A stretch of DNA of 64,000 nt from Fontivita pretiosa (GCF_050410795.1 NZ_CP191258.1:3410001-3474000); one strand, 5' to 3'; counted from the stretch's first letter, positions 19,102-28,205 are shown. The notes: generated by a model not told the origin, from the letters alone. A program made the numbers and translations.

Positions 19102-20106
19102 TCACTCGTCGGCGTTGACCACATTGCGCAGGGGTTGTCCCAGCAGTGCGGCGCGGCAGGTCTGAGCCGCGCGAGTGCGCATTTCCAGAAGGCCCTGCTC
19201 AGAATAGAACGCCGAATGCGGATTGAGGATGATCCGATGGTGTGCCGGATGCGACGGGTCGCGCCAGGCCCGAATGAGCGGATCATCCGGGTCGGGCGGC
19301 TCGCCGGGCAGCACGTCCAGCGCCGCCCCGGCAAGCTGCCCGCAGGCGATTGCCTCGACGACCGCCGCCGTGTCCACAATCCCGCCCCGCGCGGTATTCA
19401 CCAGATAGGAACCCTGCGGCAACTGTCGCAGGCGTTGGGCGTTGATCAGGTGTCTGGTCTGATCGGTGAGCGGGCAATGCAGGCTGAGTACGAAACTTGC
19501 GGATAGAAGCTCGTCCAGACTCGTGGCGCGGACGATTCCCAGTGCCTTGTCGTAGCCGTCGGGCTTGTACGGATCGTGGAAATGCACCTGCATTCCCAGG
19601 GCCTTTGCGCGAAGTGCGGCGGCGGTGCCGATCCTGCCCAGGCCGACGATTCCGAAGACGCGACCGCGCAATCGATGCCGCGGTGCGCCCAGCAGATAGG
19701 TCCATTGGCGGATGTCGGCGCGCAGGTGCGAATTCAGATAGGCGATGCCCCGGGTCAATGTCAGCGCCATGCCGATGGCGGTGTCGGCCACGTCTTCAGT
19801 GCCGTAGTCAGGGATATTGCACACGGGGATGCCCGCCTGCCTCGCCGCGGCGCAGTCGATGTTGTCGTATCCCACCCCGCATCGCACGATCACCCTGCAT
19901 CGGGACAGCCTGCGGATCGTGCCAGCCGTCAGGAGGATGCTGTGATACTGCATGATGGCATCGACGTGCTCGATTCGGCCGGCGAGCTTGTCTTCATGGT
20001 CGGCGTTGAGCGCGACCACCGACGCGATATCGCCGAGCACGCGCCGCTCAGGCTCAAGTGAGTCGGTGATGAAATCGGTGACGGCCACGACGTAGGGGGC
20101 GGACAT
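19102..20106 (-). CDS. D-isomer-specific 2-hydroxyacid dehydrogenase (CtBP-like)
   Basis: 334 residues; an NAD-dependent dehydrogenase that interconverts a 2-oxoacid and a D-2-hydroxyacid. The Rossmann motif GIVGLGRIGTA lies near residue 145. Catalytic features are Arg in NTARGGIVD, Glu in LPGEPPDPDDP and His in NPHSAFYSE. The HSAFYSE form and the RCGVGYDNID segment resemble the C-terminal-binding-protein branch rather than PdxB or SerA. No ACT domain is present. The substrate is not predictable. ATG 20106 is chosen; ATG 20139 would add 11 residues and is also possible. It is divergent from the ArsR gene. Confidence 0.9.
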   Translation of the reverse strand: MSAPYVVAVTDFITDSLEPERRVLGDIASVVALNADHEDKLAGRIEHVDAIMQYHSILLTAGTIRRLSRCRVIVRCGVGYDNIDCAAARQAGIPVCNIPDYGTEDVADTAIGMALTLTRGIAYLNSHLRADIRQWTYLLGAPRHRLRGRVFGIVGLGRIGTAAALRAKALGMQVHFHDPYKPDGYDKALGIVRATSLDELLSASFVLSLHCPLTDQTRHLINAQRLRQLPQGSYLVNTARGGIVDTAAVVEAIACGQLAGAALDVLPGEPPDPDDPLIRAWRDPSHPAHHRIILNPHSAFYSEQGLLEMRTRAAQTCRAALLGQPLRNVVNADE

Positions 20107-20279
20107 GGCGTGGGATCTTAACGCAAGCCTGCCGGGCATGCCGCAGGGGGGTTGAATGGTTGCCCAAAGGCGTTACCGACGGCTGTAGAGGCGATTTTCT
20201 GGCGAAAAAACGGGAGCGGGCCTATAGTGAGATTGCGTCGCAAGTACCTTTCCAGATATTTCCAGACGACGAGGTTGCC

Positions 20280-20690
20280 ATGTCCAAGCTAGCGCAATCC
20301 GACGCGACCGAACAGGACTTGGACCAGCTCACCACGGTGTTCAGGCTGCTCTCGGACAAGACCCGGCTGAACATCCTGATGCTGCTCGCTGACGGCGAGC
20401 AGAACGTCACCACACTGTGCGAGCGGCTGAAACTGCCCCAGCCGACCGTCTCGCACCACCTGGGGTTGCTGCGCATGAACAATGTGATCTGCAATCGCCG
20501 CAACGGCAAGCAGGTGTTCTATGCGCTCAATGGCCGGGTGAACATCGGCGATGGCAACATGGTTCAAATCCCGGTGGACAACTACACCGTGCAGATCGTC
20601 TCCAACCGCAGCCAGCGGACCAACGCGGCGGCAGGCGCCGCGATTTCCCCGCCAGCCAGCGCCGAACTGAACATGCCCGCGATGGCCTGA
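20280..20690 (+). CDS. ArsR family transcriptional regulator
   Basis: 136 residues. A winged helix-turn-helix covers about residues 15-95: FRLLSDKTRLNILMLLADGE, then the recognition region LPQPTVSHHLGLLRMNNVI and the wing RRNGKQVFYAL. The classic CxC metal site of ArsR/SmtB (ELCVCDL) is replaced by TTLCERL, so a metal sensor of that type is not supported. After the wing a 40-residue tail (DNYTVQIVSNRSQ, then Ala/Pro-rich) is unusual. ATG 20280 follows GAGG. A TATAGT at 20223-20228 may be its -10. It is convergent with the oxidase operon, so co-regulation can only be guessed. Confidence 0.92.
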   Translation: MSKLAQSDATEQDLDQLTTVFRLLSDKTRLNILMLLADGEQNVTTLCERLKLPQPTVSHHLGLLRMNNVICNRRNGKQVFYALNGRVNIGDGNMVQIPVDNYTVQIVSNRSQRTNAAAGAAISPPASAELNMPAMA

Positions 20691-20746
20691 GCCGTCGCGT
20701 TGGTCACGGTTGCTATTGAGCCTGGCTGCTGTTGCGCCGGTCCCGT

Positions 20747-21154
20747 TCAGTGCCCGCCGCCGGCTGCATGCGCGGGAGGATGCAGCATCTCCGGGGTGTT
20801 GAAGAGCATCAGGGAGTGATCGCCGATCGGCAGCAGGTCCGGCAGCAGGGCCAGCACCAGCAGGATGCACAACCCCAGCGGCACCAGGAAGATCATGTAG
20901 ATGAGTTTGCCCTCGAACTTCAGGTGCATGAAGAACAGCGCCACCAGCGACGCCTTGACCGCCGCGATCAGCAACGCCACCAGCACGTTTACGACCTCGT
21001 GCTGGAAACGCATCTTGATGCCCACCAGCACGGTGATGATCGTCAGCACCACCAGTGCCGCGAAGACCTTGAGGTAGGCCACGTGATGATGCGGCGCGGG
21101 GCGGGAGACGTCGTGCGGCTCCTCGGCAGAGTGGTTCGAAGTTTCGTGCGACAT
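20747..21154 (-). CDS. Cytochrome c oxidase subunit IV (prokaryotic type)
   Basis: 135 residues, last gene of the oxidase operon. A His-rich N-terminus (PAPHHHVAYLKVF) is followed by three membrane helices: FAALVVLTIITVLVGI, VVNVLVALLIAAVKASLVAL with the family feature FFMHLKFE after it, and IFLVPLGLCILLVLALLP. This matches the COX4_pro/CyoD-like small subunit that stabilises caa3- and bo3-type oxidases. The C-terminal tail (HPPAHAAGGGH) is again His-rich. The ATG at 21154 has GGAGCTGAAT directly upstream. It lies 65 bases after ctaE. Confidence 0.88.
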   Translation of the reverse strand: MSHETSNHSAEEPHDVSRPAPHHHVAYLKVFAALVVLTIITVLVGIKMRFQHEVVNVLVALLIAAVKASLVALFFMHLKFEGKLIYMIFLVPLGLCILLVLALLPDLLPIGDHSLMLFNTPEMLHPPAHAAGGGH

Positions 21155-21219
21155 ATTCAGCTCCACAGGCTCATAACGCGTTGCTCGCAACCGGCCGCTG
21201 GCGAGCGGCAACCGGCCGG

Positions 21220-22059
21220 TCAGATCAGATACAGCAGCGGGAAAAGGAAAATCCAGACCAGATCCACGAAGTGCCAGTACAGGCCGACGTATTCGGTATG
21301 GGCCGGCAGGACTTTGCCCCGCAGGGCATGCGCCAGCAGCAAACTCAGCGCGATGATCCCGCCGACCACGTGCGCCCCGTGCACGCCGGTCGTCGTGAAA
21401 TAGCTGGCATAAAAGATGTTCTTCCACGGGCCGTAGGTGATGTCCTGGGCGACGACCTGTGGCATCGCAAACTCCCGCGGCTCGGTCTGGCGGCTGGCGT
21501 TTTTCACATCGTGTTCGGAGACCAGGTGGATGTTGAAGCCGGGGATATCGGCGGTGTCGGCGCGATAGCCGACAAGCGTTCGCTCGTCGCCCTGGGCGTG
21601 AACGTGCCCGTCGTAGACGTACACCGGCCCGCCGGTGGGCGACTCCCGGGCCACCAGCGTGTGATGCGTGAATTTCGCCTCGTACTCGACGTACTTGATC
21701 CCCATGAACGTCAGGCCGCACAGGATAGTGGCCAGCAGGGCGGCGATCGTGCGCCCGCGACGCCCGCTGTGGGCCGAATCCACCGCGATGTACATCGTCA
21801 CCGAGCTGAGGATCAGCACCAGCGTGTTGATGCCCGCCAGCGTCTTGCTCAGCGCCTCGGCATGTTTGGCGAACAGCGCCGGGGATCCGCTGCGCAGCAC
21901 GATGTAGCTGCCCAGGACCCCGATGAAGAACATGATCTCCGACGCCAGGAACAGCCAGATGCCGATCTTGCCCGGCGGGGTCGGATCGCCGTGGCTGATC
22001 ACCGGGTCCGGAGCGTGTTCCTCGGGAATGTAGCCGTGATTCAGGATTGTTTCCGACAC
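21220..22059 (-). CDS. ctaE: Cytochrome c oxidase subunit III
   Basis: 279 residues with the helices of oxidase subunit III: GKIGIWLFLASEIMFFIGVL, LVLILSSVTMYIAVD, the segment FTTTGVHGAHVVGGIIALS and the C-terminal YWHFVDLVWIFLFPLLYL, which is diagnostic for the family. Between GIKYVEYEAKFTHH and NIFYASYF lies an extra soluble stretch of about 80 residues, longer than the short loop usual here and predicted to face the outside. It follows the lipoprotein gene by 13 bases, clearly in one operon. Subunit III supports proton uptake and the stability of subunit I. Confidence 0.95.
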   Translation of the reverse strand: MSETILNHGYIPEEHAPDPVISHGDPTPPGKIGIWLFLASEIMFFIGVLGSYIVLRSGSPALFAKHAEALSKTLAGINTLVLILSSVTMYIAVDSAHSGRRGRTIAALLATILCGLTFMGIKYVEYEAKFTHHTLVARESPTGGPVYVYDGHVHAQGDERTLVGYRADTADIPGFNIHLVSEHDVKNASRQTEPREFAMPQVVAQDITYGPWKNIFYASYFTTTGVHGAHVVGGIIALSLLLAHALRGKVLPAHTEYVGLYWHFVDLVWIFLFPLLYLI

Positions 22060-22072
22060 GCCAGTGGCTCCT

Positions 22073-22810
22073 TTACTGCGCCTTTCCGAATTTCAGTTCC
22101 ACGTGGATCGGCTCATCGCCGACCGCGACCTTCTGCTGCTGCCGCCCCAGCAGTTCATGCCAGGCAACCAGTTCGTATTCTCCGTGCGGCAGGCCGGTGA
22201 TCTGGAACGTGCCCTGGTCGCCGGTGACGTCGAAAAACGGGTTCTCGAAGACCCCCACCCAGGCGGTCATCCACGGATGCACGTCGCACTTGATGCGGAT
22301 GAACTCCGGATGGGTAAACGACACGACCGTTTCCTCGCCGGCGCGGGTCATGCTCAGGTTTCTGGCCCGGTTCTTCCGCGGCACGTAGTGCACGTTGTGC
22401 ATCGTCGGATCGCTGGAGCGGACGCGAAGCGCCTGGCCCACCTGCACGCCCAAAACGTGCGGCTCGTAGCGGCAGTGAATCTGATCCAGCAGGGCCGGCG
22501 AGCGGGCCGAACCATCCGTCGGGCCGATCCCTTCGATGAAGACGAAGACGTTGCGCAGCGAGCCGTCGGGGCTGACGATCAGGGTCTCGTCCACATGCTC
22601 GGCGGGCGCGCCGTCGCAGCAGGGGGAGTTGCGCAGCAGCTTCGGCGCCGGCGGCTTGCCAACGAACTGCACGCGGCCGCGAATGATGCCGTTGCCGGTG
22701 ACGACCCGGCTCACCGCCGCCGGAGTCTGGTCTGCATTGGTGGACTGATCGCATCCGCTCACCACGGCGAGCAACCCCATCGCAGCGAAGATCGTTAAAC
22801 TCAGTCTCAT
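22073..22810 (-). CDS. Lipoprotein with possible type-1 copper site and carboxypeptidase-like regulatory domain
   Basis: 245 residues with a clean lipobox VVSGC (residues 16-20), so anchored on the outer face of a membrane. The middle has HNVH at residues 138-141 and CDVHPWM at 175-181; the Cys-x2-His-x2-Met spacing with an earlier His resembles a cupredoxin copper site. The end (GTFQITGLPHGEYELVAWHE) is a carboxypeptidase-regulatory-like beta-sandwich. It is clearly paralogous to 28206-29042. It lies between ctaB and ctaE, 16 and 13 bases away, so it should act with the oxidase, for example as copper donor to subunit II or as electron carrier. That role is inference; no biochemical proof is known to me. 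The start is ATG 22810. Confidence 0.8.
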   Translation of the reverse strand: MRLSLTIFAAMGLLAVVSGCDQSTNADQTPAAVSRVVTGNGIIRGRVQFVGKPPAPKLLRNSPCCDGAPAEHVDETLIVSPDGSLRNVFVFIEGIGPTDGSARSPALLDQIHCRYEPHVLGVQVGQALRVRSSDPTMHNVHYVPRKNRARNLSMTRAGEETVVSFTHPEFIRIKCDVHPWMTAWVGVFENPFFDVTGDQGTFQITGLPHGEYELVAWHELLGRQQQKVAVGDEPIHVELKFGKAQ

Positions 22811-22826
22811 CACGAATCGAAATCCG

Positions 22827-23756
22827 TTATCCGATCTTGTCGAACATCATGAACCCCAGCAGCAGGGGCAGATAGATGATCGAGGCGAAGAACAACTGCC
22901 GGGAGTCGGCGCGGCAGCGGGTGGTGGCGCAGGAAACGGCGCAGGAGAAAAACGCCAGCCCCAGCAGCACCGCCGCCGTGAAATACGTCGCGCCACTGAT
23001 ACCCAGAATCGCCGGCAGCAGGCTCACCGGCAGCAGCGCCGCCGAGTAGAGCAGGATCATCCGGCTGGTGATCCGCAGCCCCGGATCGACGCATGGCAGC
23101 ATGCGGAATCCTCCTGCCTCATAATCGCGCCGGTACAGGATCGCGATCGCCAGAAAGTGAGGCATCTGCCAGAAGAACAGGATCGCGAACACGGCCAGGG
23201 CGTCCAGCGAGAGGGCGTTGTGTACGGCGGTGAAGCCCATGACCGGCGGGATGGCGCCGGGGACTGCGCCTACCACCGTGTTGAGGCTGGTGACGCGCTT
23301 CAGCGGCGTGTAGACCAGGATGTACAGCAGCAGTGTGGCCAGCCCCAGCAGGGCGGTCAGCAGGTTCACCGCCAGGGCAAGATAGCCGACGCCGAGAAGG
23401 CCCATCAAGAGGCCGCAGGCAGCCGCCTGAAGCGCCGAGATGCGTCCGGCGGCGATGGGGCGATTGCGCGTGCGGGGCATCTTTGCATCGGCGTCGCGCT
23501 CGATGAGCTGATTGAGCACCGCGGCACTGGCGGCGGTGAGCGCCGTGCCCAGCAGCGTGTGCACCAGCAGCAGCCAGTTGATCGCCCCGATTCGCCCCGC
23601 CATGCAGAAGCCCACCATCGTCGTGATCACGACCAGGAAGTTCATGCGGGGCTTGGTCAGCTCGTAATAGTCGGCCAGCCGCGAGGCGGGGGCGGCGGGC
23701 GCCACGCCGCGGCCGGCGAGTACGGGTAGATCGACGATGTCGACGGTAGTTTTCAT
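22827..23756 (-). CDS. ctaB: Protohaem IX farnesyltransferase (haem O synthase)
   Basis: 309 residues. CtaB adds a farnesyl chain to haem b to make haem O for the oxidase. This UbiA-family enzyme shows the first Asp-rich motif as NQLIERDADAKMPRTRNRPI (about residues 82-100), the TPLKR loop after helix IV and the conserved WQMPHFLAIAILYRRDYEAGGFRML around residue 195-220. Nine hydrophobic helices are visible. Its start overlaps the ctaA stop by four bases (ATGA), so the two haem-modifying enzymes are translationally coupled. Confidence 0.96.
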   Translation of the reverse strand: MKTTVDIVDLPVLAGRGVAPAAPASRLADYYELTKPRMNFLVVITTMVGFCMAGRIGAINWLLLVHTLLGTALTAASAAVLNQLIERDADAKMPRTRNRPIAAGRISALQAAACGLLMGLLGVGYLALAVNLLTALLGLATLLLYILVYTPLKRVTSLNTVVGAVPGAIPPVMGFTAVHNALSLDALAVFAILFFWQMPHFLAIAILYRRDYEAGGFRMLPCVDPGLRITSRMILLYSAALLPVSLLPAILGISGATYFTAAVLLGLAFFSCAVSCATTRCRADSRQLFFASIIYLPLLLGFMMFDKIG

Positions 23757-24808
23757 GCGGGAACGATCGAGGCTTGGTTGGATTTCAGGTTGGAGACTTC
23801 AATTCCGCGCCGCCGCGCCGATCGTCGAAAGATCGGCGAATACAGGCGGATCGCGCGGATCAACAGTACGAATGTGGTCATGAGCGTCAGCGCGCCCACC
23901 GCCACGTGCAGCGACGCCACGTCCGCGGGCTTGCGCCACAGCACCGTCAGGATCCCCAGCACAAGCTGGGCGATCAGCAGCGCAACCAGCAGAAGCGCGG
24001 GCCGGCGCAGGCGAAGCTCACGGTGCCGGGTAAGTGCCGCCGCCGCGGTCGTGATGATCAGGATGCTCACGATCAGCGCCCCGATCCGGTGGCCCAAGTG
24101 CAGCCAGACCTGCCCCAGCGTCACCGGCCCGAGCTGCATCGCGATGCGAGCTTCGTTGGCGATCGCCAGCGACTGCTGATCCAGGGGCGGAACGAGCCTG
24201 CCGTAGTGCAGCGGGAAATCCGGGATGGCAAGACCGGCTCCGTAGTGGCGCATCATCGCGCCGATGATGAGCTGGAGATAGATCGCCACGGCGCACGCCA
24301 GTGCGATGCCGATCAGGCGGTTGGGGCTGGGTTGAGGATCGGGCGGGGCGCTCAGCCACCACTTCGATGTGACGATCGCGACGAGGGCTGCCAGACACAG
24401 GAATGCCTGTGCGACGCACGCATGCACGATCGCCAGATCAAGCTCGACCAGCACGACGCGAAGCCCACCCAGCACGCCTTGGAAGATCACTGCGCCCAGC
24501 ACGCCGGCGGTGAGCCATCGCACCCATCGCCTCGGCTCGAGCTTGAACGCGATGACGACCATTGCGATCGAGAGCATGCCGACGACAGTGCCCATGAGTC
24601 GGTGGGTGTGCTCGTAGAAGATCCCGCCAATCCATTTGCTCGGCGGGAAGGTGAACATGTTGTACCCGTAGCTGTTGGGCCAGTCGGGCACGCTCATGCC
24701 TGCGCCGTGCGAGGTTACCAGCCCGCCCATGAAGATCAGCAGCAGCGTCGCCGCCACCGTCAGTTGGGCGGTGCGATGAAGCAGGGGTATGTAAGGCGAG
24801 TCGGTCAT
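23753..24808 (-). CDS. ctaA: Haem A synthase (COX15/CtaA family)
   Basis: 351 residues and about eight membrane helices in two similar halves. CtaA oxidises the methyl group of haem O to the formyl of haem A. Features: GGLVTSHGAGMSVPDWPNSYG near residue 30-50, YEHTHRLMGTVVG with a haem-ligand His, IVHACVAQAFL, then in the second half HYGAGLAIPDFPLHYG, HLGHRIGALIVS and SLHVAVGAL. Four His ligands are thus in place. The ATG at 24808 is preferred over an upstream TTG. It directly follows ctaD in the operon. Confidence 0.95.
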   Translation of the reverse strand: MTDSPYIPLLHRTAQLTVAATLLLIFMGGLVTSHGAGMSVPDWPNSYGYNMFTFPPSKWIGGIFYEHTHRLMGTVVGMLSIAMVVIAFKLEPRRWVRWLTAGVLGAVIFQGVLGGLRVVLVELDLAIVHACVAQAFLCLAALVAIVTSKWWLSAPPDPQPSPNRLIGIALACAVAIYLQLIIGAMMRHYGAGLAIPDFPLHYGRLVPPLDQQSLAIANEARIAMQLGPVTLGQVWLHLGHRIGALIVSILIITTAAAALTRHRELRLRRPALLLVALLIAQLVLGILTVLWRKPADVASLHVAVGALTLMTTFVLLIRAIRLYSPIFRRSARRRGIEVSNLKSNQASIVPA

Positions 24809-24840
24809 CGTGATCGGCAAATCTCAAATCCTCGATCTGC

Positions 24841-26856
24841 TCAGTGTTTGACCACAAGCTTCTCCGCCCCGGGCACGTACCGGGTCTGCGGCAGATAGTC
24901 TTCCTCAACCAGCGGCGAAGCGTATTCATAGGGGCCGTGGTGCACAACCGGGACCTTCGCAAAGTTTCCGTGCGGCGGGGGGCTTTCGGTCTCCCACTCC
25001 AGCGTGGTGGCCTCCCAGGGGTTGCGCGGCGCCTTTTTGCCCCAGATCCACGAGCCGATGAAGTTGATCACGAACGGGATCTGGCTGAGGCCCAGCCCGA
25101 AGGCGCACCAACTGATGAACTCGTTCATGGGCTGAAGATCGCTGAAGCTGGTGTAGTTGAGGTAATCGGCGATGCGGCGTGGGAATCCGCGGATGCCCAG
25201 GATGTGCATCGCGAAGAAAGTCCCGTTGAAGAAGATGAAGCTGAGGACAAAGTGAATGTATCCCAGCTTGTCGTTCATCATCCGCCCGAACATCTTGGGG
25301 TAATAGTAGTAGATCGCCGCGAAGATGCCGAACATCGACCCGCCGAACAGCACGTAATGGATGTGGGCCACGATGAAGTAGGTGTCGTGGATGTGCACGT
25401 CAACGGCGGTGGAGGCCATGAAGATTCCGCTCAGGCCGCCGATGACGAACATGCTCACGAACGCCAGCGCGTTGCACATCGGCACGGTGAAGCGGATGTT
25501 GCCCCGCCACAGCGTGCCCAGCCAGTTGAAGGTTTTGATGGCGCTGGGGACGGCGATGAACATGGTGCTGACGGCGAAGCTCGTGGCCAGCGTCGGGTTC
25601 ATGCCGCTCTGGAACATATGGTGCGCCCAGACGATGAACCCCAGGAACGCGATGCCGGCGATGGCGTAGACCATCGGGCGGTAGCCGAAGATCGGCTTTC
25701 GCGCGAATGTCGCGAGGATGTCGCTGGTCATGCCCATCGCCGGCAGGATCATGATGTAAACCGCCGGGTGCGAGTAGAACCAGAACAGGTGCTGGTGCAG
25801 CAGCGCGTAGCCGCCGCCGGAGTTGGCCTGCACCTGTCCGCTGAGCGTCCAGTTGAACGGCAGGAAGAAGCTGGTCCAGCGGTGGTGATCCAGCAGGTTG
25901 ACCATCAGCGCGCTGGCCAGCACCGGCGTGGCCAGCAGCACCAGCAGTGAGGTGATGAACAGGCTCCAGACGCTCAGGGGCAGTCGGAACATCGTCATGC
26001 CCGGGCAGCGGAGCTTGATGACCGTGGTGAGATAATTGACCGCGCCCATGAGGCTGGAGAATCCCAGCCAGAAGATGCTGAAGAACCAGGCGGACTGTCC
26101 GTCGAACGCGACCGGTTGAACCAGCCGGGTGAGGATCACGCCCCCGACAATCGCCAGCGCCGTACCCAGGATACGGTCGGCGTATTTGTTCCCCACGTTC
26201 ACGTAGTAGGCGCAGATGTACCCGATGAACAGCGATTGCGCCAGGAACTGGAGGATGACCGGGGTCATCGGCCAGGTGCTGTTGGCGGGCCGCAGCAGAT
26301 TGGCGGCGTAGGCGACGGGTCCGGCGCCGTTGTACTGGATGGCGCTGAGGGGGGGATAGCTGGTCCACCCCGCCGCCGCGGCGCCGCCGGGCAGGAAGAA
26401 CGCCGCCAGCATGATCGCCCCCGCGGGCAGCGCGCTCCAGAACGCCAGGCCGTTGAGAAACGGAAACGCCATGTCCCCGGCCCCGATCTTCAGCGGAATC
26501 AGGTAGTTCCCGAACGTGCCCACCAGCAGCACGATGATCACGAAGAAGATCATGATCGTCGCGTGCATGGTCATGACCATCATGTAAAAGTCCGGCGGCA
26601 TGCCGCCGGGCCAGCCCATCAGCTTGCTGAGGATGGGGACCGGCTGGCCGGGGTCCTTGAGCTGCCAGCGGATCAGCATCGCCAGCATCCCGCCCAGGAT
26701 CATGAACAGCAGTCCCATGAACAGGAACTGGATGCCGATGATCTTGTGGTCGCAGGAGAAGATGTACTTCCTGACGAACCCGATCTCGTGATGGACGTGG
26801 GCATGCTCGTGGGATTCGTCGTGCACGTAATCGAGGGGACGGGGGATCGCGGTCAT
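24841..26856 (-). CDS. ctaD: Cytochrome c oxidase subunit I, A2 type
   Basis: 671 residues and at least 12 membrane helices, with an extra helix region at the C-terminus. It holds the low-spin haem a and the haem a3-CuB centre that reduces oxygen. Seen: TMHATIMIFFVI (His ligand of haem a), WFYSHPAVYIM at about residues 358-368, VWAHHMFQSGM (CuB histidines), and HIHDTYFIVAHIHYVLFG near residue 490 (haem ligands). The helix VI motif is YSHPAVY instead of GHPEVY: the D-channel glutamate is absent and Tyr-Ser takes its place, as described for A2-type oxidases such as that of Rhodothermus. It follows ctaC by 24 bases. Confidence 0.97.
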   Translation of the reverse strand: MTAIPRPLDYVHDESHEHAHVHHEIGFVRKYIFSCDHKIIGIQFLFMGLLFMILGGMLAMLIRWQLKDPGQPVPILSKLMGWPGGMPPDFYMMVMTMHATIMIFFVIIVLLVGTFGNYLIPLKIGAGDMAFPFLNGLAFWSALPAGAIMLAAFFLPGGAAAAGWTSYPPLSAIQYNGAGPVAYAANLLRPANSTWPMTPVILQFLAQSLFIGYICAYYVNVGNKYADRILGTALAIVGGVILTRLVQPVAFDGQSAWFFSIFWLGFSSLMGAVNYLTTVIKLRCPGMTMFRLPLSVWSLFITSLLVLLATPVLASALMVNLLDHHRWTSFFLPFNWTLSGQVQANSGGGYALLHQHLFWFYSHPAVYIMILPAMGMTSDILATFARKPIFGYRPMVYAIAGIAFLGFIVWAHHMFQSGMNPTLATSFAVSTMFIAVPSAIKTFNWLGTLWRGNIRFTVPMCNALAFVSMFVIGGLSGIFMASTAVDVHIHDTYFIVAHIHYVLFGGSMFGIFAAIYYYYPKMFGRMMNDKLGYIHFVLSFIFFNGTFFAMHILGIRGFPRRIADYLNYTSFSDLQPMNEFISWCAFGLGLSQIPFVINFIGSWIWGKKAPRNPWEATTLEWETESPPPHGNFAKVPVVHHGPYEYASPLVEEDYLPQTRYVPGAEKLVVKH

Positions 26857-26880
26857 GACTCTTTCTCGTGATACGTTGTG

Positions 26881-28182
26881 CTAATTCATCGCAATGGTGG
26901 GGGCTGTCGTCGGGGCCGGGACCGGTCTGGCCGGGCGGTCGAAGCCGCGCTGGTCATATTCCTCCTGATCCAGCACGATCAGCGGCGTGGTCATCGTGTT
27001 GTGCCCCTGCCCGCACAGCTCTTCGCAGACCAGCTCCCAGGCGCCGCTGCGGTAGGCCCAGACCTCGCTCACGCCCGCCTCTTTCAGCTTCGCCAGCGCC
27101 TCGACGGTCAGTGCGGCGCCGTCGCGGATGATCGTGCGATTTTGCTGGTCCTTGTATCGCCAGTATCGCGCGCCGCGCGGGGGCTTGTAGTCCTCGGCCC
27201 CTTCGGTCTTCTCGTTCTCATTGATGATGATGTTGAACGGAGCCTTGGCATCGGCGGCGAAGATCCGGCTCAGCTCATCGAGGCTGTATTTGCGTCGGGT
27301 GGCGGCCTCGCGCTGACGGCTGGTCATCGTCGCCTGAAAGTAAATGTGCCCGCGCATCCCCGGCACGGCGTCGAGCTTGACGCGGAAGTTGGGCAGGAAA
27401 AAGTCGTGCAGCACGTCCTTGCTGGTGAGCTGCACCTCGATCGGGCGATTCACCGGCACGTACAGCGGCCGGCCCAGAGCGCTCTGCCAGTCGTCATCCT
27501 TGCCCGCCGGATCGGAAAAGTCCTTGCCCAGTTTGTTCTGGCCGTCGATGTAGGCGTTGATGGCGGCGACGGCCTGGTCGTATGGCAGCGATGCCGGCCC
27601 GGGAACGTTCCAGAACATCACGTCCTTTCCCTGGGCATCCACCGGCCACTTCGCATCGGTGGGCTTGGGATAGACCAGGTATCGCCCGAACTGCCCATCC
27701 GGTCCGGGGTAGATGATGTTCCACTTGAACTGCTCGCCGATGACAAGGATTTTGGCGCGGCTGGGGTCCTGGGAAATAGGGGAGTAGCGGTAGTGATCCC
27801 ATGCCTTCTTGCTGCCCATCGCCAGCCCCGCCAGGATCAGCGCCGGTGCGATCGTCCAGGCCATCTCCAGTCGCGTGTTGCCGTGGGTGAAATAGGCCTT
27901 TTTGCGATTGGGATTTCGGCGGTACTGGATCAGGAAGATGATCAGCAGCAGCTCGACGCCGACGAACGCGATCATCGTGATCCAGAAGATCCAGTAGAAC
28001 AGCGTGTCGACGGCATGGCCGTGCGTCGAGCGGTCGGGCGGAAGCCACCACCGCCCCCAGCCGGGGTTGACCTCCGCCAGCGCCGGCGAAGCGATGGCCA
28101 GCAACGCCAGAAGTGAAACGATGCACAGGGCGGCACGTCGCCCTTTCAGCCCCCGTGCCGCGCGGGTTAATAGCCTGCTCAC
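26881..28182 (-). CDS. ctaC: Cytochrome c oxidase subunit II with inserted segment
   Basis: 433 residues. After a signal sequence (to ASPALAEV) two membrane helices follow (FYWIFWITMIAFVGVELLLI and MAWTIAPALILAGLAMG), then the CuA cupredoxin domain. The first part holds GEQFKWNIIYPG and DVLHDFFLPNFRVKLDAVPG; the CuA loop CEELCGQGHNTM is at about residues 385-396, with all ligands (Cys, Glu, Cys, His, Met). Between HIYFQAT and the CuA loop lies an insertion of about 75 residues that is absent from typical CtaC. Another extra stretch (FWNVPGPAS to the DWQSALG region) lengthens the first half. No haem c domain is fused. GTG 28182 follows GCGGAGTCC and is preferred over starts that would overlap the previous gene. 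Confidence 0.93.
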   Translation of the reverse strand: MSRLLTRAARGLKGRRAALCIVSLLALLAIASPALAEVNPGWGRWWLPPDRSTHGHAVDTLFYWIFWITMIAFVGVELLLIIFLIQYRRNPNRKKAYFTHGNTRLEMAWTIAPALILAGLAMGSKKAWDHYRYSPISQDPSRAKILVIGEQFKWNIIYPGPDGQFGRYLVYPKPTDAKWPVDAQGKDVMFWNVPGPASLPYDQAVAAINAYIDGQNKLGKDFSDPAGKDDDWQSALGRPLYVPVNRPIEVQLTSKDVLHDFFLPNFRVKLDAVPGMRGHIYFQATMTSRQREAATRRKYSLDELSRIFAADAKAPFNIIINENEKTEGAEDYKPPRGARYWRYKDQQNRTIIRDGAALTVEALAKLKEAGVSEVWAYRSGAWELVCEELCGQGHNTMTTPLIVLDQEEYDQRGFDRPARPVPAPTTAPTIAMN

Positions 28183-28205
28183 GATCTTGGACTCCGCTGG
28201 AATGA

